Program-made: the position numbers and the translations under genes
Assembly (NCBI RefSeq): GCF_042754225.1
Contig: NZ_JBHZAH010000045.1
Coordinates: 1 to 35,975 of the forward strand
From: Rhodococcus_G sp042754225
GTDB taxonomy: Bacteria > Actinomycetota > Actinomycetes > Mycobacteriales > Mycobacteriaceae
Direction: 5' to 3'
DNA: 35,975 nucleotides
Shown here: positions 15,913 to 23,076 of the stretch, in pieces
Layout: every line of letters starts with the position of its first letter
Position numbering within the stretch: the stretch's first letter is position 1
The notes under the pieces: model-generated
Told to the model about the DNA's origin: nothing
Seen by the model: the letters and a program-made list of their open reading frames with translations, nothing else
The model's database searches: none

Positions 15913-17775
15913 TCATTCGACGGTGACGGACTTCGCCAGGTTGCGCGGCTTGTCGACGTCGTAGCCGCGAGCCTTCGCCACCTCGGCCGCGAACACCTGC
16001 AGCGGCACCGTGGACAGCAACGGCTGCAGCAGAGTCGGGGCAGCCGGAATCTCGATCAGGTGATCGGCGTGCGGCCGCACCGTCTCGTCGCCCTCCTCGG
16101 CGATCACGATGGTCCGGGCGCCGCGAGCCTTGATCTCCTGGATGTTCGAGACCAGCTTCGAGTGCAGCACCGCCCGGCCCTTCGGCGACGGCATCACCAC
16201 GATGACCGGCAGGCCCTCCTCGATCAGCGCGATCGGACCGTGCTTGAGCTCGCCTGCGGCGAAGCCCTCGGCATGCATGTACGCGAGTTCCTTGAGCTTG
16301 AGCGCGCCCTCGAGTGCCACCGGGTACCCGACGTGCCTGCCGAGGAACAGCACCGTCGACGAGTTCGCGAACTCGCGCGCCAGCGCCCGTACCGGCTCGA
16401 CGTTCTCGAGCACCCGCGCAACCAGATCCGGCATCGCCTCGAGGTCCGCGTACTCACGGCCCACCTCGTCCGGGTACTTGGTGCCGCGGGCCTGCGCCAG
16501 CGCGAGGCCCACCAGGTAGTTCGCCGTCACCTGAGCCAGGAATGCCTTGGTCGAGGCGACCGCGATCTCCGGCCCCGCCCGGGTGTAGAGGACGGCGTCC
16601 GCCTCACGGGGGATCTGGGCGCCGTTGGTGTTGCAGATGGCCAGCACCCTGGCCTTCTGGTCCTTGGCGTGCTTGACGGCCTCGAGCGTGTCCGCCGTCT
16701 CGCCGGACTGCGAGATCGCCACCACCAGGGTTGAACGGTCCAGCACCGGGTCGCGGTAGCGGAACTCGCTGGCCAGCTCCACCTCGACGGGCAGCCGGGT
16801 CCAGTGCTCGATCGCGTACTTGGCCAGCAGCCCGGAGTGGTAGGCGCTGCCACAGGCGACGACGAACACCTTGTCGACGTCGCGAAGCTCCTGATCGGAC
16901 AGACGCTGCTCGTCGAGGACGATCTTGCCGTCCGCGAAGTGACCGAGCAGCGTGTCCGCGACGGCGCCGGGCTGCTCCTCGATCTCCTTGAGCATGAAGT
17001 AGTCGTGACCGCCCTTCTCGGCGGCCTTGAGGTCCCAGTCGATGCGGAACGGACGGCCCTGTGCCTCGTTGCCCGCGAAATCCGTGATCGAGTAGCCGCC
17101 GGCCGTGATGACCACGACCTGGTCCTGCCCCAGTTCGATGGCGTCGCGGGTGTGCTCGATGAACGCCGCGACGTCCGAGCCGAGGAACATCTCGCCTTCG
17201 CCGACGCCGACGACCAGCGGGGTGGAGCGGCGTGCGGCGACGAGGGTGTCGGGGTGGTCGGCGTGCGCGAACACGAGAGTGAACGCGCCCTCGAGCCTGC
17301 GCACCACGGCCTGCGCGCTGGCGACGAAGTCACCGGCGGTCTCCCCTGCCACGTAGGCGCGGGACACGAGGTGGACGGCCACCTCGGAGTCGGTGTCACT
17401 GAGGAGCTCGACGCCCGCCGCCTCGAGTTCGGCGCGCAGCGGGGCGAAGTTCTCGATGATGCCGTTGTGCACCACCGCGACCTTGCCGGTCGCGTCGACG
17501 TGCGGGTGCGCGTTGCGGTCGGTGGGGCGACCGTGAGTGGCCCAGCGGGTGTGTCCGATACCGGTGTTGCCCACGAACCGATCGGCGCCGACCTCGGCGA
17601 GCTCGGCCTCGAGATTCGCCAGCTTGCCCGCCTTGCGCTCGACGGACAGTCCGCCGTTACCGTCGAGAACGGCGATGCCGGCGGAGTCGTAACCGCGATA
17701 CTCCATCCGGCGCAATGCCTCGACGCCGACGTCCAACGCCCCGCGGTGGCCGACGTATCCCACGATTCCGCACAT
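15913..17775 (-). CDS. glmS: glutamine--fructose-6-phosphate aminotransferase (isomerising)
   Basis: A 620-residue enzyme for the first committed step to UDP-GlcNAc. The N-terminal glutaminase domain starts MCGIVGYVG with Cys2 as nucleophile and includes HTRWATHG and the HNGIIEN segment. Two SIS sugar-isomerase domains follow (ACGSAYHSG, ISQSGETADT, then LGRHVGYPVALEGALKLKE split by its usual turn, and ending DKPRNLAKSVTVE). GlmM, the next enzyme, is encoded at 30.9 kb. A TACCCT hexamer (minus strand, 17789-17784) ends 8 bases before the ATG, so a near-leaderless transcript is possible. No glmS ribozyme-like leader fits in the space. Confidence 0.97.
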   Translation of the reverse strand: MCGIVGYVGHRGALDVGVEALRRMEYRGYDSAGIAVLDGNGGLSVERKAGKLANLEAELAEVGADRFVGNTGIGHTRWATHGRPTDRNAHPHVDATGKVAVVHNGIIENFAPLRAELEAAGVELLSDTDSEVAVHLVSRAYVAGETAGDFVASAQAVVRRLEGAFTLVFAHADHPDTLVAARRSTPLVVGVGEGEMFLGSDVAAFIEHTRDAIELGQDQVVVITAGGYSITDFAGNEAQGRPFRIDWDLKAAEKGGHDYFMLKEIEEQPGAVADTLLGHFADGKIVLDEQRLSDQELRDVDKVFVVACGSAYHSGLLAKYAIEHWTRLPVEVELASEFRYRDPVLDRSTLVVAISQSGETADTLEAVKHAKDQKARVLAICNTNGAQIPREADAVLYTRAGPEIAVASTKAFLAQVTANYLVGLALAQARGTKYPDEVGREYADLEAMPDLVARVLENVEPVRALAREFANSSTVLFLGRHVGYPVALEGALKLKELAYMHAEGFAAGELKHGPIALIEEGLPVIVVMPSPKGRAVLHSKLVSNIQEIKARGARTIVIAEEGDETVRPHADHLIEIPAAPTLLQPLLSTVPLQVFAAEVAKARGYDVDKPRNLAKSVTVE

Positions 17776-17783
17776 GCTTAGAA

Positions 17784-17789
17784 AGGGTA
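17784..17789 (-). promoter_or_regulatory. candidate -10 of glmS
   Basis: TACCCT on the minus strand ends 8 bases before the ATG at 17775. The -35 is weak. Confidence 0.35.
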
Positions 17790-17838
17790 CTGGGAACGTC
17801 GCCGCCTGCCGACCACGAGGGGCTCCGGCCGACCCGCG

Positions 17839-18909
17839 CTAGTCCGGGTCGACGTCGGACAGGAATTCGGCAAACGCGGGCCACAGGGTGTCTCGGGCCG
17901 CGCGACCGGTGAGCACGCCGAGATGGCCGCCGGGGAAAACCCCGTAGCGAACGTCCGGCGACCCGGTCAGCAGGTCTGTGAGATGGAGCACAGCGCGCTT
18001 CGGGGCGAGCCCGTCACCGTTGCCCGCGACGACCAGGACCGGCACGTCGATGGCGTCGAGGTCCACCCGCCTGCCGCCGATCTGCATGTGGCCCGTCGCG
18101 AACTCGTTGGAGCGCATGATCACGTGGTAGAGCTGCCCGAAGGTCCGGCCCGGGTAGGCGTACATGCTGCTCATGAACCGGTCCACGGCCTCGATCTGCT
18201 CGAGGTGGTCCCGATCGTCGAGGTTCGCGAGCACCGTCCACGGCCGGGTCAGGTACTTGTCGACGCTGGCGGCCTTGAACCCGAGGCTGGTCAGCGGCGC
18301 CGGAACGGTGCCGAACAACTTGTAGAACGGGGCGACGGTGTACGGGCCGAACAGGCGGTCCAGCGGTCGGAGAGTGGCGAACAACGGCACCTGGCGCAGG
18401 TCGAACGGGCTCGCGATCGGCGTCACCGAGCGCAGCGGCAGCTCGGGGTGTGCGGCTGCGGCGTAGACCGCGAAGATCCCGCCGAGGGACCACCCGGCCA
18501 GGTGCACCTGCTGTCCGTCCGCGTCCTCGCTGACGACCCGGACGGCGTCCGGGACGACGTCGTCGACCCAGTGCTCGAATCCGCGCGCGCGGTCCGCGAA
18601 GTTCACCGGGCCGTAGTCGACGACGTACACGTCGCGGCCGGTCTCCTTCAGGTACTCGACGACGCTGCACCCGCGACGCAGGTCGAAGGCGACCGAGGTC
18701 GCGGCCAACGGGGTGACCAGCAACACCGGGGCACCGGTGGCCGCCCGCTCGGTGGAACGAAACCGGCGGACGGTGCGGTCGGCGTTGGTGTCGACGATCT
18801 CGGACTCGGTCGGGCGCAGATCTGCCAGCCCGTTCGACTCGATTCGCGCTCGCACGTTCGCCACTGCTCGGGGAAGGTCGCGCGGAACCGGTACCGGAAT
18901 GCCAAACAC
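17839..18909 (-). CDS. PhaC-like alpha/beta hydrolase
   Basis: A 356-residue hydrolase resembling poly(3-hydroxyalkanoate) synthase/depolymerase proteins. The elbow is GWSLGG (139-144) with S141; true PHA synthases have Cys here. The acid is D299 (GNGDGLAP) and the base H329 (PGGHLGVLTG). VYVVDYGPVNFADRARGFEHWVDD, split at 100-109, and ASPFDLR are also PhaC-like. I chose GTG 18909 because AGGAG (minus strand, 18924-18920) lies 10 bases upstream. An ATG at 18966 would add 19 residues and run into the divergent promoter. It is divergent from the next gene with 61 bases between the start codons. Function: probably an acyl or polyester hydrolase, unproven. Confidence 0.78.
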   Translation of the reverse strand: MFGIPVPVPRDLPRAVANVRARIESNGLADLRPTESEIVDTNADRTVRRFRSTERAATGAPVLLVTPLAATSVAFDLRRGCSVVEYLKETGRDVYVVDYGPVNFADRARGFEHWVDDVVPDAVRVVSEDADGQQVHLAGWSLGGIFAVYAAAAHPELPLRSVTPIASPFDLRQVPLFATLRPLDRLFGPYTVAPFYKLFGTVPAPLTSLGFKAASVDKYLTRPWTVLANLDDRDHLEQIEAVDRFMSSMYAYPGRTFGQLYHVIMRSNEFATGHMQIGGRRVDLDAIDVPVLVVAGNGDGLAPKRAVLHLTDLLTGSPDVRYGVFPGGHLGVLTGRAARDTLWPAFAEFLSDVDPD

Positions 18910-18957
18910 TGCGTGAGTTCTCCTAGCTCGCTGCCCTGCCCGGTCCCGCCGATCGGC

Positions 18958-18963
18958 TACGGT
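18958..18963 (+). promoter_or_regulatory. candidate -10 of the gene at 18971
   Basis: TACGGT ends 7 bases before the GTG at 18971, the same arrangement as at nsrR. No ribosome site is present, which supports a leaderless message. Confidence 0.5.
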
Positions 18964-18970
18964 CATCTCC

Positions 18971-19795
18971 GTGGCGCCGACTTCGAAGACCCTGGCCTCC
19001 CAACTATCTAAGCGCGGCCCCCACCAGGTGCTGCGCGGCGACCTCGCGTTGGCCGGCCTGCCCGGTGTCGTGTACACCCCCGCCGAAGGCTTCTCGATGC
19101 CCGCCGTAGTGTTCGGCCACGGCTGGCTCACCGGCGTGGACCGGTACCGGGACACCCTCGTCCATCTCGCGTCCTGGGGTCTGGTTGTCGCGGCGCCGGA
19201 CACCCAGCGCTCGCCCGTCGCATCGCATCTCGGTCTCGCGGCCGACCTGCGCAGCGCGGCCGAGATCTGCACGGGCGTGCGGCTCGGCCCCGGCAAGATC
19301 AGCGTCGACCGCGAACGGATCGCCTTCGCGGGGCACGCGATGGGCGCGGGTGCCGCCGTCATCGCCGCGGCCGGGCACGGCGCCCCGACCGCGGTCGCCG
19401 CGCTCTTCCCCGCCCCGACATCGCCGCCCGCCGAGAAGTTCGCGTCGAAGATCCTCGGCCCGGGCCTCGTCGTCGCCGGCGCGGACGACATCGACTCGAT
19501 GAACTGCAACGCGCAGTCACTGGCGAAAGCGTGGGGCGGCCAGGCGATCCTGCGCAGTCTGCCCGGCGCGTCCGGCGGTGGGCTCGCGGAGGGGCGGCGA
19601 CTGTTCGGCGCCCTTGGCCTCGGCAGGTCCGAGCGGAAGACCCAGCGCACCACTCGCGCCCTGCTGACCGGCTACCTGCTCTATCACCTGTCGGGCGAGA
19701 CGAAGTACGAGCAGTTCGCGCTGCCCGGCGCCGAGCTGCCCGGTTCGCACGTGATCGACCCGGACGCTCACTCCAACCAGCTCGCCACCGGATAG
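18971..19795 (+). CDS. alpha/beta-hydrolase-fold protein lacking the catalytic Ser and His (Rv3438-like)
   Basis: A 274-residue protein of the dienelactone-hydrolase or chlorophyllase-like group. Fold signs are GVVYTPAEG, VVFGHGWLTG (47-56) and the strand RIAFAGHAMGAGAAV. The elbow reads G-H-A-M-G at 121-125, so Ala123 replaces the nucleophile. The acid loop GADDID (170-175) remains, but where the His should be the chain reads LPGASGGGLAEG. It is therefore probably a non-enzymatic binding or regulatory protein. It lies between glmS and the small-protein operon, as I recall Rv3438 does in M. tuberculosis. Its 3' end overlaps the opposing 73-residue gene by 28 bases. Confidence 0.75.
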   Translation: MAPTSKTLASQLSKRGPHQVLRGDLALAGLPGVVYTPAEGFSMPAVVFGHGWLTGVDRYRDTLVHLASWGLVVAAPDTQRSPVASHLGLAADLRSAAEICTGVRLGPGKISVDRERIAFAGHAMGAGAAVIAAAGHGAPTAVAALFPAPTSPPAEKFASKILGPGLVVAGADDIDSMNCNAQSLAKAWGGQAILRSLPGASGGGLAEGRRLFGALGLGRSERKTQRTTRALLTGYLLYHLSGETKYEQFALPGAELPGSHVIDPDAHSNQLATG

Positions 19796-19989
19796 TCGGC
19801 GGGGTCGCCGTACGCCGCAGGTTCCCGATCCGGGTGGGCCGCGCGCCTGCTTCCCGCCGCCGACGGTGCCGCCGAGCGCAACTCGCGCGAACGCGCGTCC
19901 GCCTCCCGATGGGCACTCTCGATCCGGTCCCGGATGCGGGCGAGCGCGACGGCATGCGCGGCGCGCAGTTCGTCGAAGACCGCGCTCAC
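19768..19989 (-). CDS. small hydrophilic helical protein, third gene of the small-protein operon
   Basis: A 73-residue protein with an amphipathic N-terminal helix (about 2-40, FDELRAAHAVALARIRDRIE) rich in Ala, Arg and Glu, then a Pro/Tyr-containing tail ending ASWLE. I do not recognise the family. The ATG at 19989 overlaps the stop of the upstream 309-residue gene (ATGA), which argues that it is real and coupled to it. Its last 28 bases are antisense to the end of the opposing hydrolase-fold gene. It could be a dedicated chaperone-like or accessory protein of the upstream pair, which is a guess. Confidence 0.6.
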   Translation of the reverse strand: MSAVFDELRAAHAVALARIRDRIESAHREADARSRELRSAAPSAAGSRRAAHPDREPAAYGDPADYPVASWLE

Positions 19990-20915
19990 AGCGGACCCGC
20001 CTCGGCCAGTTCCGCGCCCGAGTCCGGCGGGCGCACGCCCGTCGCGAGCTCACCGACGAACGCCAGCTGCTGGGTACGGTCGGCGGTGGGCGGGAGCGGT
20101 GCGGGGTCCTCGGGCGGGTCCTCGGGCGCCGACGGTGACGACTCCGCGGGCTCGGGCGCCGGGGCCACTGCACCCATACCACCTCGGTGATCGTCTGTCG
20201 CGCATGAACATTCGGCCCGAGACGGTGGCCCGGTCAGATCCGGCGCCTGCGAGTGCGGCTCGGGATCCACGCGGCCGATCGCGTCGTCGACCGCCGCGCG
20301 AGCCGCCTCCACCGTGTGCGCGGTCGCCTCGATCAGGTCCAGCAGGTTCTGCGTCTGCGCCCGCACGTACGGAACGAGCACCTCCCCAAGCCACTGCGCG
20401 CACTCCTCGGCGGCGATGCCGACGAGCGGGGCGAACGCCTGCATCGGATCCGGCGCCTGAGCCCCGGCGCCGCGCGTCGCCGACGGCATCGAGTCCACCT
20501 CGGCCGGGGTACACCCGCCGACGCGCTCGGCATCGATCGCGGCGGCGGCCTCGTCACGGTCGGCGACCGCCGCACGGATCACCCCGGCCGCCTCGGCCAT
20601 CGCGGCGTGCACCTCGTCCATCGCCACGCTGTCCGCCGCTGCCCGCTCCAGTCGGCCGCGCAGGACGGCGGCCGCCCGTTCGGCGGCATCCCCGTCCCAG
20701 GCCGCGGTGAGCTCCGCGGCCAGCCGCTCCTGCACCCGGACCTGCGCATGCATGATGGACGCCGCCGCCGCCACGACGTCCGCGCCGGCCTCCAGCGCGG
20801 CCGCCACCCGCCATCCGTCACCCTCGGGCCGGGCGGTGTTCGCCCCGATCGGCGCGACGGCGGCCGCACGCGCCGTGAACTCCGCGAGGTGACACAGCTC
20901 GGGCATGCCTGTCAC
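19986..20915 (-). CDS. WxG-containing helical protein with Pro-rich tail (Rv3439c-like, possible type VII substrate)
   Basis: A 309-residue protein. Residues 35-130 are long Ala-rich helices with a W-D-G motif at 73-75 (TAAWDGDAAERAAAVL), the W-x-G turn typical of type VII secretion substrates. A second helical segment (158-216) contains W-L-G and the VPYVRAQTQNLLDLIEA helix. The C-terminal 90 residues are Pro/Glu/Asp-rich and probably disordered. There is no signal peptide. The start is GTG 20915, overlapping the stop of the 82-residue gene (GTGA); ATG 20906 is the alternative. The position matches the Ala/Pro-rich Rv3439c of M. tuberculosis as I recall it. The role is unknown; it may be a PPE-like partner of the 82-residue protein. 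Confidence 0.7.
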   Translation of the reverse strand: MTGMPELCHLAEFTARAAAVAPIGANTARPEGDGWRVAAALEAGADVVAAAASIMHAQVRVQERLAAELTAAWDGDAAERAAAVLRGRLERAAADSVAMDEVHAAMAEAAGVIRAAVADRDEAAAAIDAERVGGCTPAEVDSMPSATRGAGAQAPDPMQAFAPLVGIAAEECAQWLGEVLVPYVRAQTQNLLDLIEATAHTVEAARAAVDDAIGRVDPEPHSQAPDLTGPPSRAECSCATDDHRGGMGAVAPAPEPAESSPSAPEDPPEDPAPLPPTADRTQQLAFVGELATGVRPPDSGAELAEAGPL

Positions 20916-21160
20916 CGGTTCGTTCCGTCCAGCATCCCCGCGAACTCGCCGTCGCCGCTGCGGTACGACGCCACCGCGGCCCGCAGACGCTCCGCGTCCG
21001 CGAGCGTCGCCAGCGACCACGCCCGGACGCTGTCCGCGAGCCGATCCAGTCCCCGACCGCGCAGCGCCTCGGCGGCCGAATCCAGCGCGTACGCGGACTC
21101 GACGAGCCGCTGGGCGACGGCCTGTACCGCGGGCCCGTCCAGCCCGACCTGTCCGCTCAT
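20912..21160 (-). CDS. 82-residue helical-hairpin protein with YxxxD (Rv3440c-like, possible type VII substrate)
   Basis: An 82-residue protein predicted as two helices (about 9-36 and 40-65) with a GLDRLA turn. Directly after the second helix it has Y66-R-S-G-D70, the YxxxD/E signal of ESX (type VII) substrates. It has no WxG itself, while its coupled partner downstream does, which is the division seen in PE-PPE pairs. GGGAGGAG lies just upstream of the ATG at 21160, an excellent ribosome site. A shorter paralogue is encoded at 30554-30751 (shared RGLDRLA and VRAW). Export has not been shown, and no ESX apparatus gene is in the window. Confidence 0.72.
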   Translation of the reverse strand: MSGQVGLDGPAVQAVAQRLVESAYALDSAAEALRGRGLDRLADSVRAWSLATLADAERLRAAVASYRSGDGEFAGMLDGTNR

Positions 21161-21175
21161 GACGCTCCTCCCGGT

Positions 21176-21262
21176 TCACGGATTCAGACGCAGCGGACCC
21201 GGTACCGGTTCCACACCCCGGGGCGGGGACTTTTCCCACTCGCCGGGATTGCGGACCCACAC
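21176..21262 (-). CDS. possible 28-residue leader ORF upstream of the 82-residue gene
   Basis: A short reading frame from GTG 21262 ends PLRLNP-stop, 15 bases before the 82-residue gene. Its 3' DNA closely matches that upstream of the paralogue at 30.75 kb, where a frame ends PVRLTP-stop. It could be a translated leader peptide, the relic of an upstream gene, or a conserved control region that is not translated. No convincing ribosome site is seen. Confidence 0.3.
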   Translation of the reverse strand: MWVRNPGEWEKSPPRGVEPVPGPLRLNP

Positions 21263-21291
21263 CCATGCCCATACCCGGTGGAATCGGCGTC

Positions 21292-22110
21292 ATGCTGCAC
21301 AACTCAGCTCTGTCTCCCGGCGCCCTGCTCACGGGCCGGCGGGCCCTCGTCACCGGCGGCGCCGCCGGAATCGGGGCCGCCATCGCGAGCGCGTTCGCCG
21401 CCCACGGCGCCGACGTGCTGGTCGCGGACGTCGAGCCGGCCGCCGCACCCGAGTTCGACCCGGCGGCCGGCGGCACGATCCGGACCGTCGAGTGCGACGT
21501 GCGTACCGACCCGGTCCCGGCGGTTCTGCTCGAACACCGGCCCGACGTCCTGGTCAACAACGTCGGCCACTACCTACGTCCGCCGCGGGCTTTCGCCGAG
21601 AACGACCCCGCGCTGTGGGGCGAGCTGCACGAGGTCAATCTCGGCCACGCGCTGCGGCTGACCCACGCGGCGCTGCCCGGCCTCACCGAGCGCGGCCGCG
21701 GCGGCTCGATCATCAACCTCACCACCGTCGAGGCGCACCGCGCCATCCCCGGCCACACCGCCTACTCGGCGTACAAGGCCGCGTTGATGCAGTTCACCCG
21801 CTCGCTCGCCGCGGAGGTCGGGCCGTCGGGGATCCGGGTCAACGCCATCGCCCCGGACCTCATCGAAACGCCCCAGGTTCCCTACGCCGACATCGTGCCC
21901 GAGCAGGATCTGCCGCTGTGGCCGACCTGGTCGCCCCTCGGCGGACCCGGCCGGCCCGAGGACGTCGCCGGCGCCGCCCTGTTCCTGGCCTCCGACCTGT
22001 CCCGCTTCGTCACCGGCGGCACCATCCACGTGGACGGCGGCACCCACTGCTCCGGCGGCTGGGTGCCCCGCGCCTCCGGCGGCTGGACCAACCGCCCCCG
22101 AAACCCCTGA
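21292..22110 (+). CDS. short-chain dehydrogenase/reductase
   Basis: A 272-residue classical SDR. The cofactor loop is TGGAAGIG (21-28), NNVG is at 89-92, N116 is the structural Asn, and Y158/K162 form YxxxK (YSAYK). The position of the catalytic Ser, 13 residues before the Tyr, holds T145 instead (INLTTVEAH). An acid (CDV, 68-70) follows the third strand, and the usual loop near 40-45 suggests NAD rather than NADP. I prefer ATG 21292; ATG 21265 would add nine residues, and neither has a strong ribosome site. It is the first gene of a three-gene operon with the atypical SDR and the esterase. The substrate is unknown. Confidence 0.85.
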   Translation: MLHNSALSPGALLTGRRALVTGGAAGIGAAIASAFAAHGADVLVADVEPAAAPEFDPAAGGTIRTVECDVRTDPVPAVLLEHRPDVLVNNVGHYLRPPRAFAENDPALWGELHEVNLGHALRLTHAALPGLTERGRGGSIINLTTVEAHRAIPGHTAYSAYKAALMQFTRSLAAEVGPSGIRVNAIAPDLIETPQVPYADIVPEQDLPLWPTWSPLGGPGRPEDVAGAALFLASDLSRFVTGGTIHVDGGTHCSGGWVPRASGGWTNRPRNP

Positions 22111-22117
22111 AACCCCT
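22100..22117 (+). repeat. two tandem copies of GAAACCCCT
   Basis: The nine-base unit occurs twice back to back and is followed by GAAAGG. The SDR stop TGA spans the join of the two copies, and the second copy gives a second in-frame TGA. The last GAAAGG may serve the next gene as its ribosome site. Confidence 0.8.
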
Positions 22118-22131
22118 GAAAGGCAATCACT

Positions 22132-23043
22132 GTGAAGATTCTCGTCATCGGCGGCACCGGAATGATCGGCGCGCACGCCGCCCTGCACCTGCGCGAGGAG
22201 GGCAACGACGTCACCCTGGCGGCGCGCAGCCCGATCGCGGAGGGCTCGCCGGTCGCCGATTTCCCGGTCCTGTTCGGCGACTACACGATTCCGTCGTTCA
22301 CCCCGGACGAGCTGTCCGGGTTCGACGGCATCGTGTTCGCGGCCGGCCAGGACGTGCGGCACAAGAGCAGCGACGCCGACGAGGCGGAGTTCTGGGAGAA
22401 GACGCAGACCGGCGGTGTCCCGCGTTTCGCGGCGCTGGCGAAGCAGGCCGGGGTGCCGCGGTTCGTGCAGGTGGGCAGCTACTACCACCATCTCCGCCCG
22501 GATCTGGCGGCCGGCAACCCGTACATCACGGCCCGTCGGGCCGCCGACGAGGGGGCGCGCGCCCTCGCGGACGACTCGTTCACCGTCGCGACGCTCAACC
22601 CGCCGTCGATCATCGGGGCCGTCCCGGGGGCATCGGCGCTGCGCTATCGCCGAATGATCTCGTGGGCCTCGGGCAACGAGCCGGGCATCCCGGACTTCGC
22701 CCCCACCGGTGGCACCAACTACATGTCCGCTCGATCCCTCGCCGAGGCGATCTGGGGTGCGCTGCGCGGCGCCGAGACGGGCACCGCGTACCTGGTCGGT
22801 GACCAGAACCTCCGCTACCGCGAGTTCTTCCAGATGATCGTCGACGCCGCAGGCGGATCCCGGGTGGTCGAGGAACGCGACGAGGAGCACCCGCTGCTTC
22901 CGGACGGCTACATCATCCAGGGTCGCGGCAACGTGCTGGCGTACGAACCGGATTCGGACGACATGCGGGTGCTGAACTACACGCGCAACGACTGCGCTCG
23001 TGCGATCCAGGATCTCGTCGACGTCGTGCGCGCCGCCGGCTGA
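22132..23043 (+). CDS. NAD-dependent epimerase/dehydratase-like (atypical SDR)
   Basis: A 303-residue Rossmann protein. The cofactor loop GGTGMIG is at 7-13. Further features are VFAAGQDVRHK, FVQVGSYYHH, LNPPSIIGAVPG and the C-terminal NYTRNDC segment. A Tyr is present (NPYITARRAADE) but the usual YxxxK spacing is not kept (Y-I-T-A-R), so it may be an atypical or non-redox member. Start GTG 22132 follows AAAGG. It is 21 bases after the first SDR gene and 33 before the esterase gene, so the three are probably cotranscribed. The substrate is unknown. Confidence 0.8.
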   Translation: MKILVIGGTGMIGAHAALHLREEGNDVTLAARSPIAEGSPVADFPVLFGDYTIPSFTPDELSGFDGIVFAAGQDVRHKSSDADEAEFWEKTQTGGVPRFAALAKQAGVPRFVQVGSYYHHLRPDLAAGNPYITARRAADEGARALADDSFTVATLNPPSIIGAVPGASALRYRRMISWASGNEPGIPDFAPTGGTNYMSARSLAEAIWGALRGAETGTAYLVGDQNLRYREFFQMIVDAAGGSRVVEERDEEHPLLPDGYIIQGRGNVLAYEPDSDDMRVLNYTRNDCARAIQDLVDVVRAAG

Positions 23044-23076
23044 GATTCGACACCACACTCCAGAAGGGCCTCGACC

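Noticed and set aside
17776..17838. glmS ribozyme or riboswitch
   Set aside because: Only 63 bases separate glmS from the next gene and the promoter appears leaderless; no ribozyme core is possible.
17839..18909. Calling the hydrolase a PHA synthase (phaC)
   Set aside because: The elbow has Ser instead of the Cys of synthases and the protein is shorter than usual, so only 'PhaC-like hydrolase' is supported.
18910..19653. Upstream extension of the PhaC-like gene to a 604-residue protein
   Set aside because: The extra 248 residues are antisense to the divergent hydrolase-fold gene. GTG 18909 has a good ribosome site.
20916..21560. Upstream extension of the 309-residue gene
   Set aside because: It would overlap the whole 82-residue gene in another frame; the GTGA overlap marks the true start.
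20253..22802. An 849-codon open frame on the plus strand
   Set aside because: It crosses the opposing small-protein operon and two oxidoreductase genes in the wrong frame; the sequence is Arg/Gly/Pro-rich with no domain.
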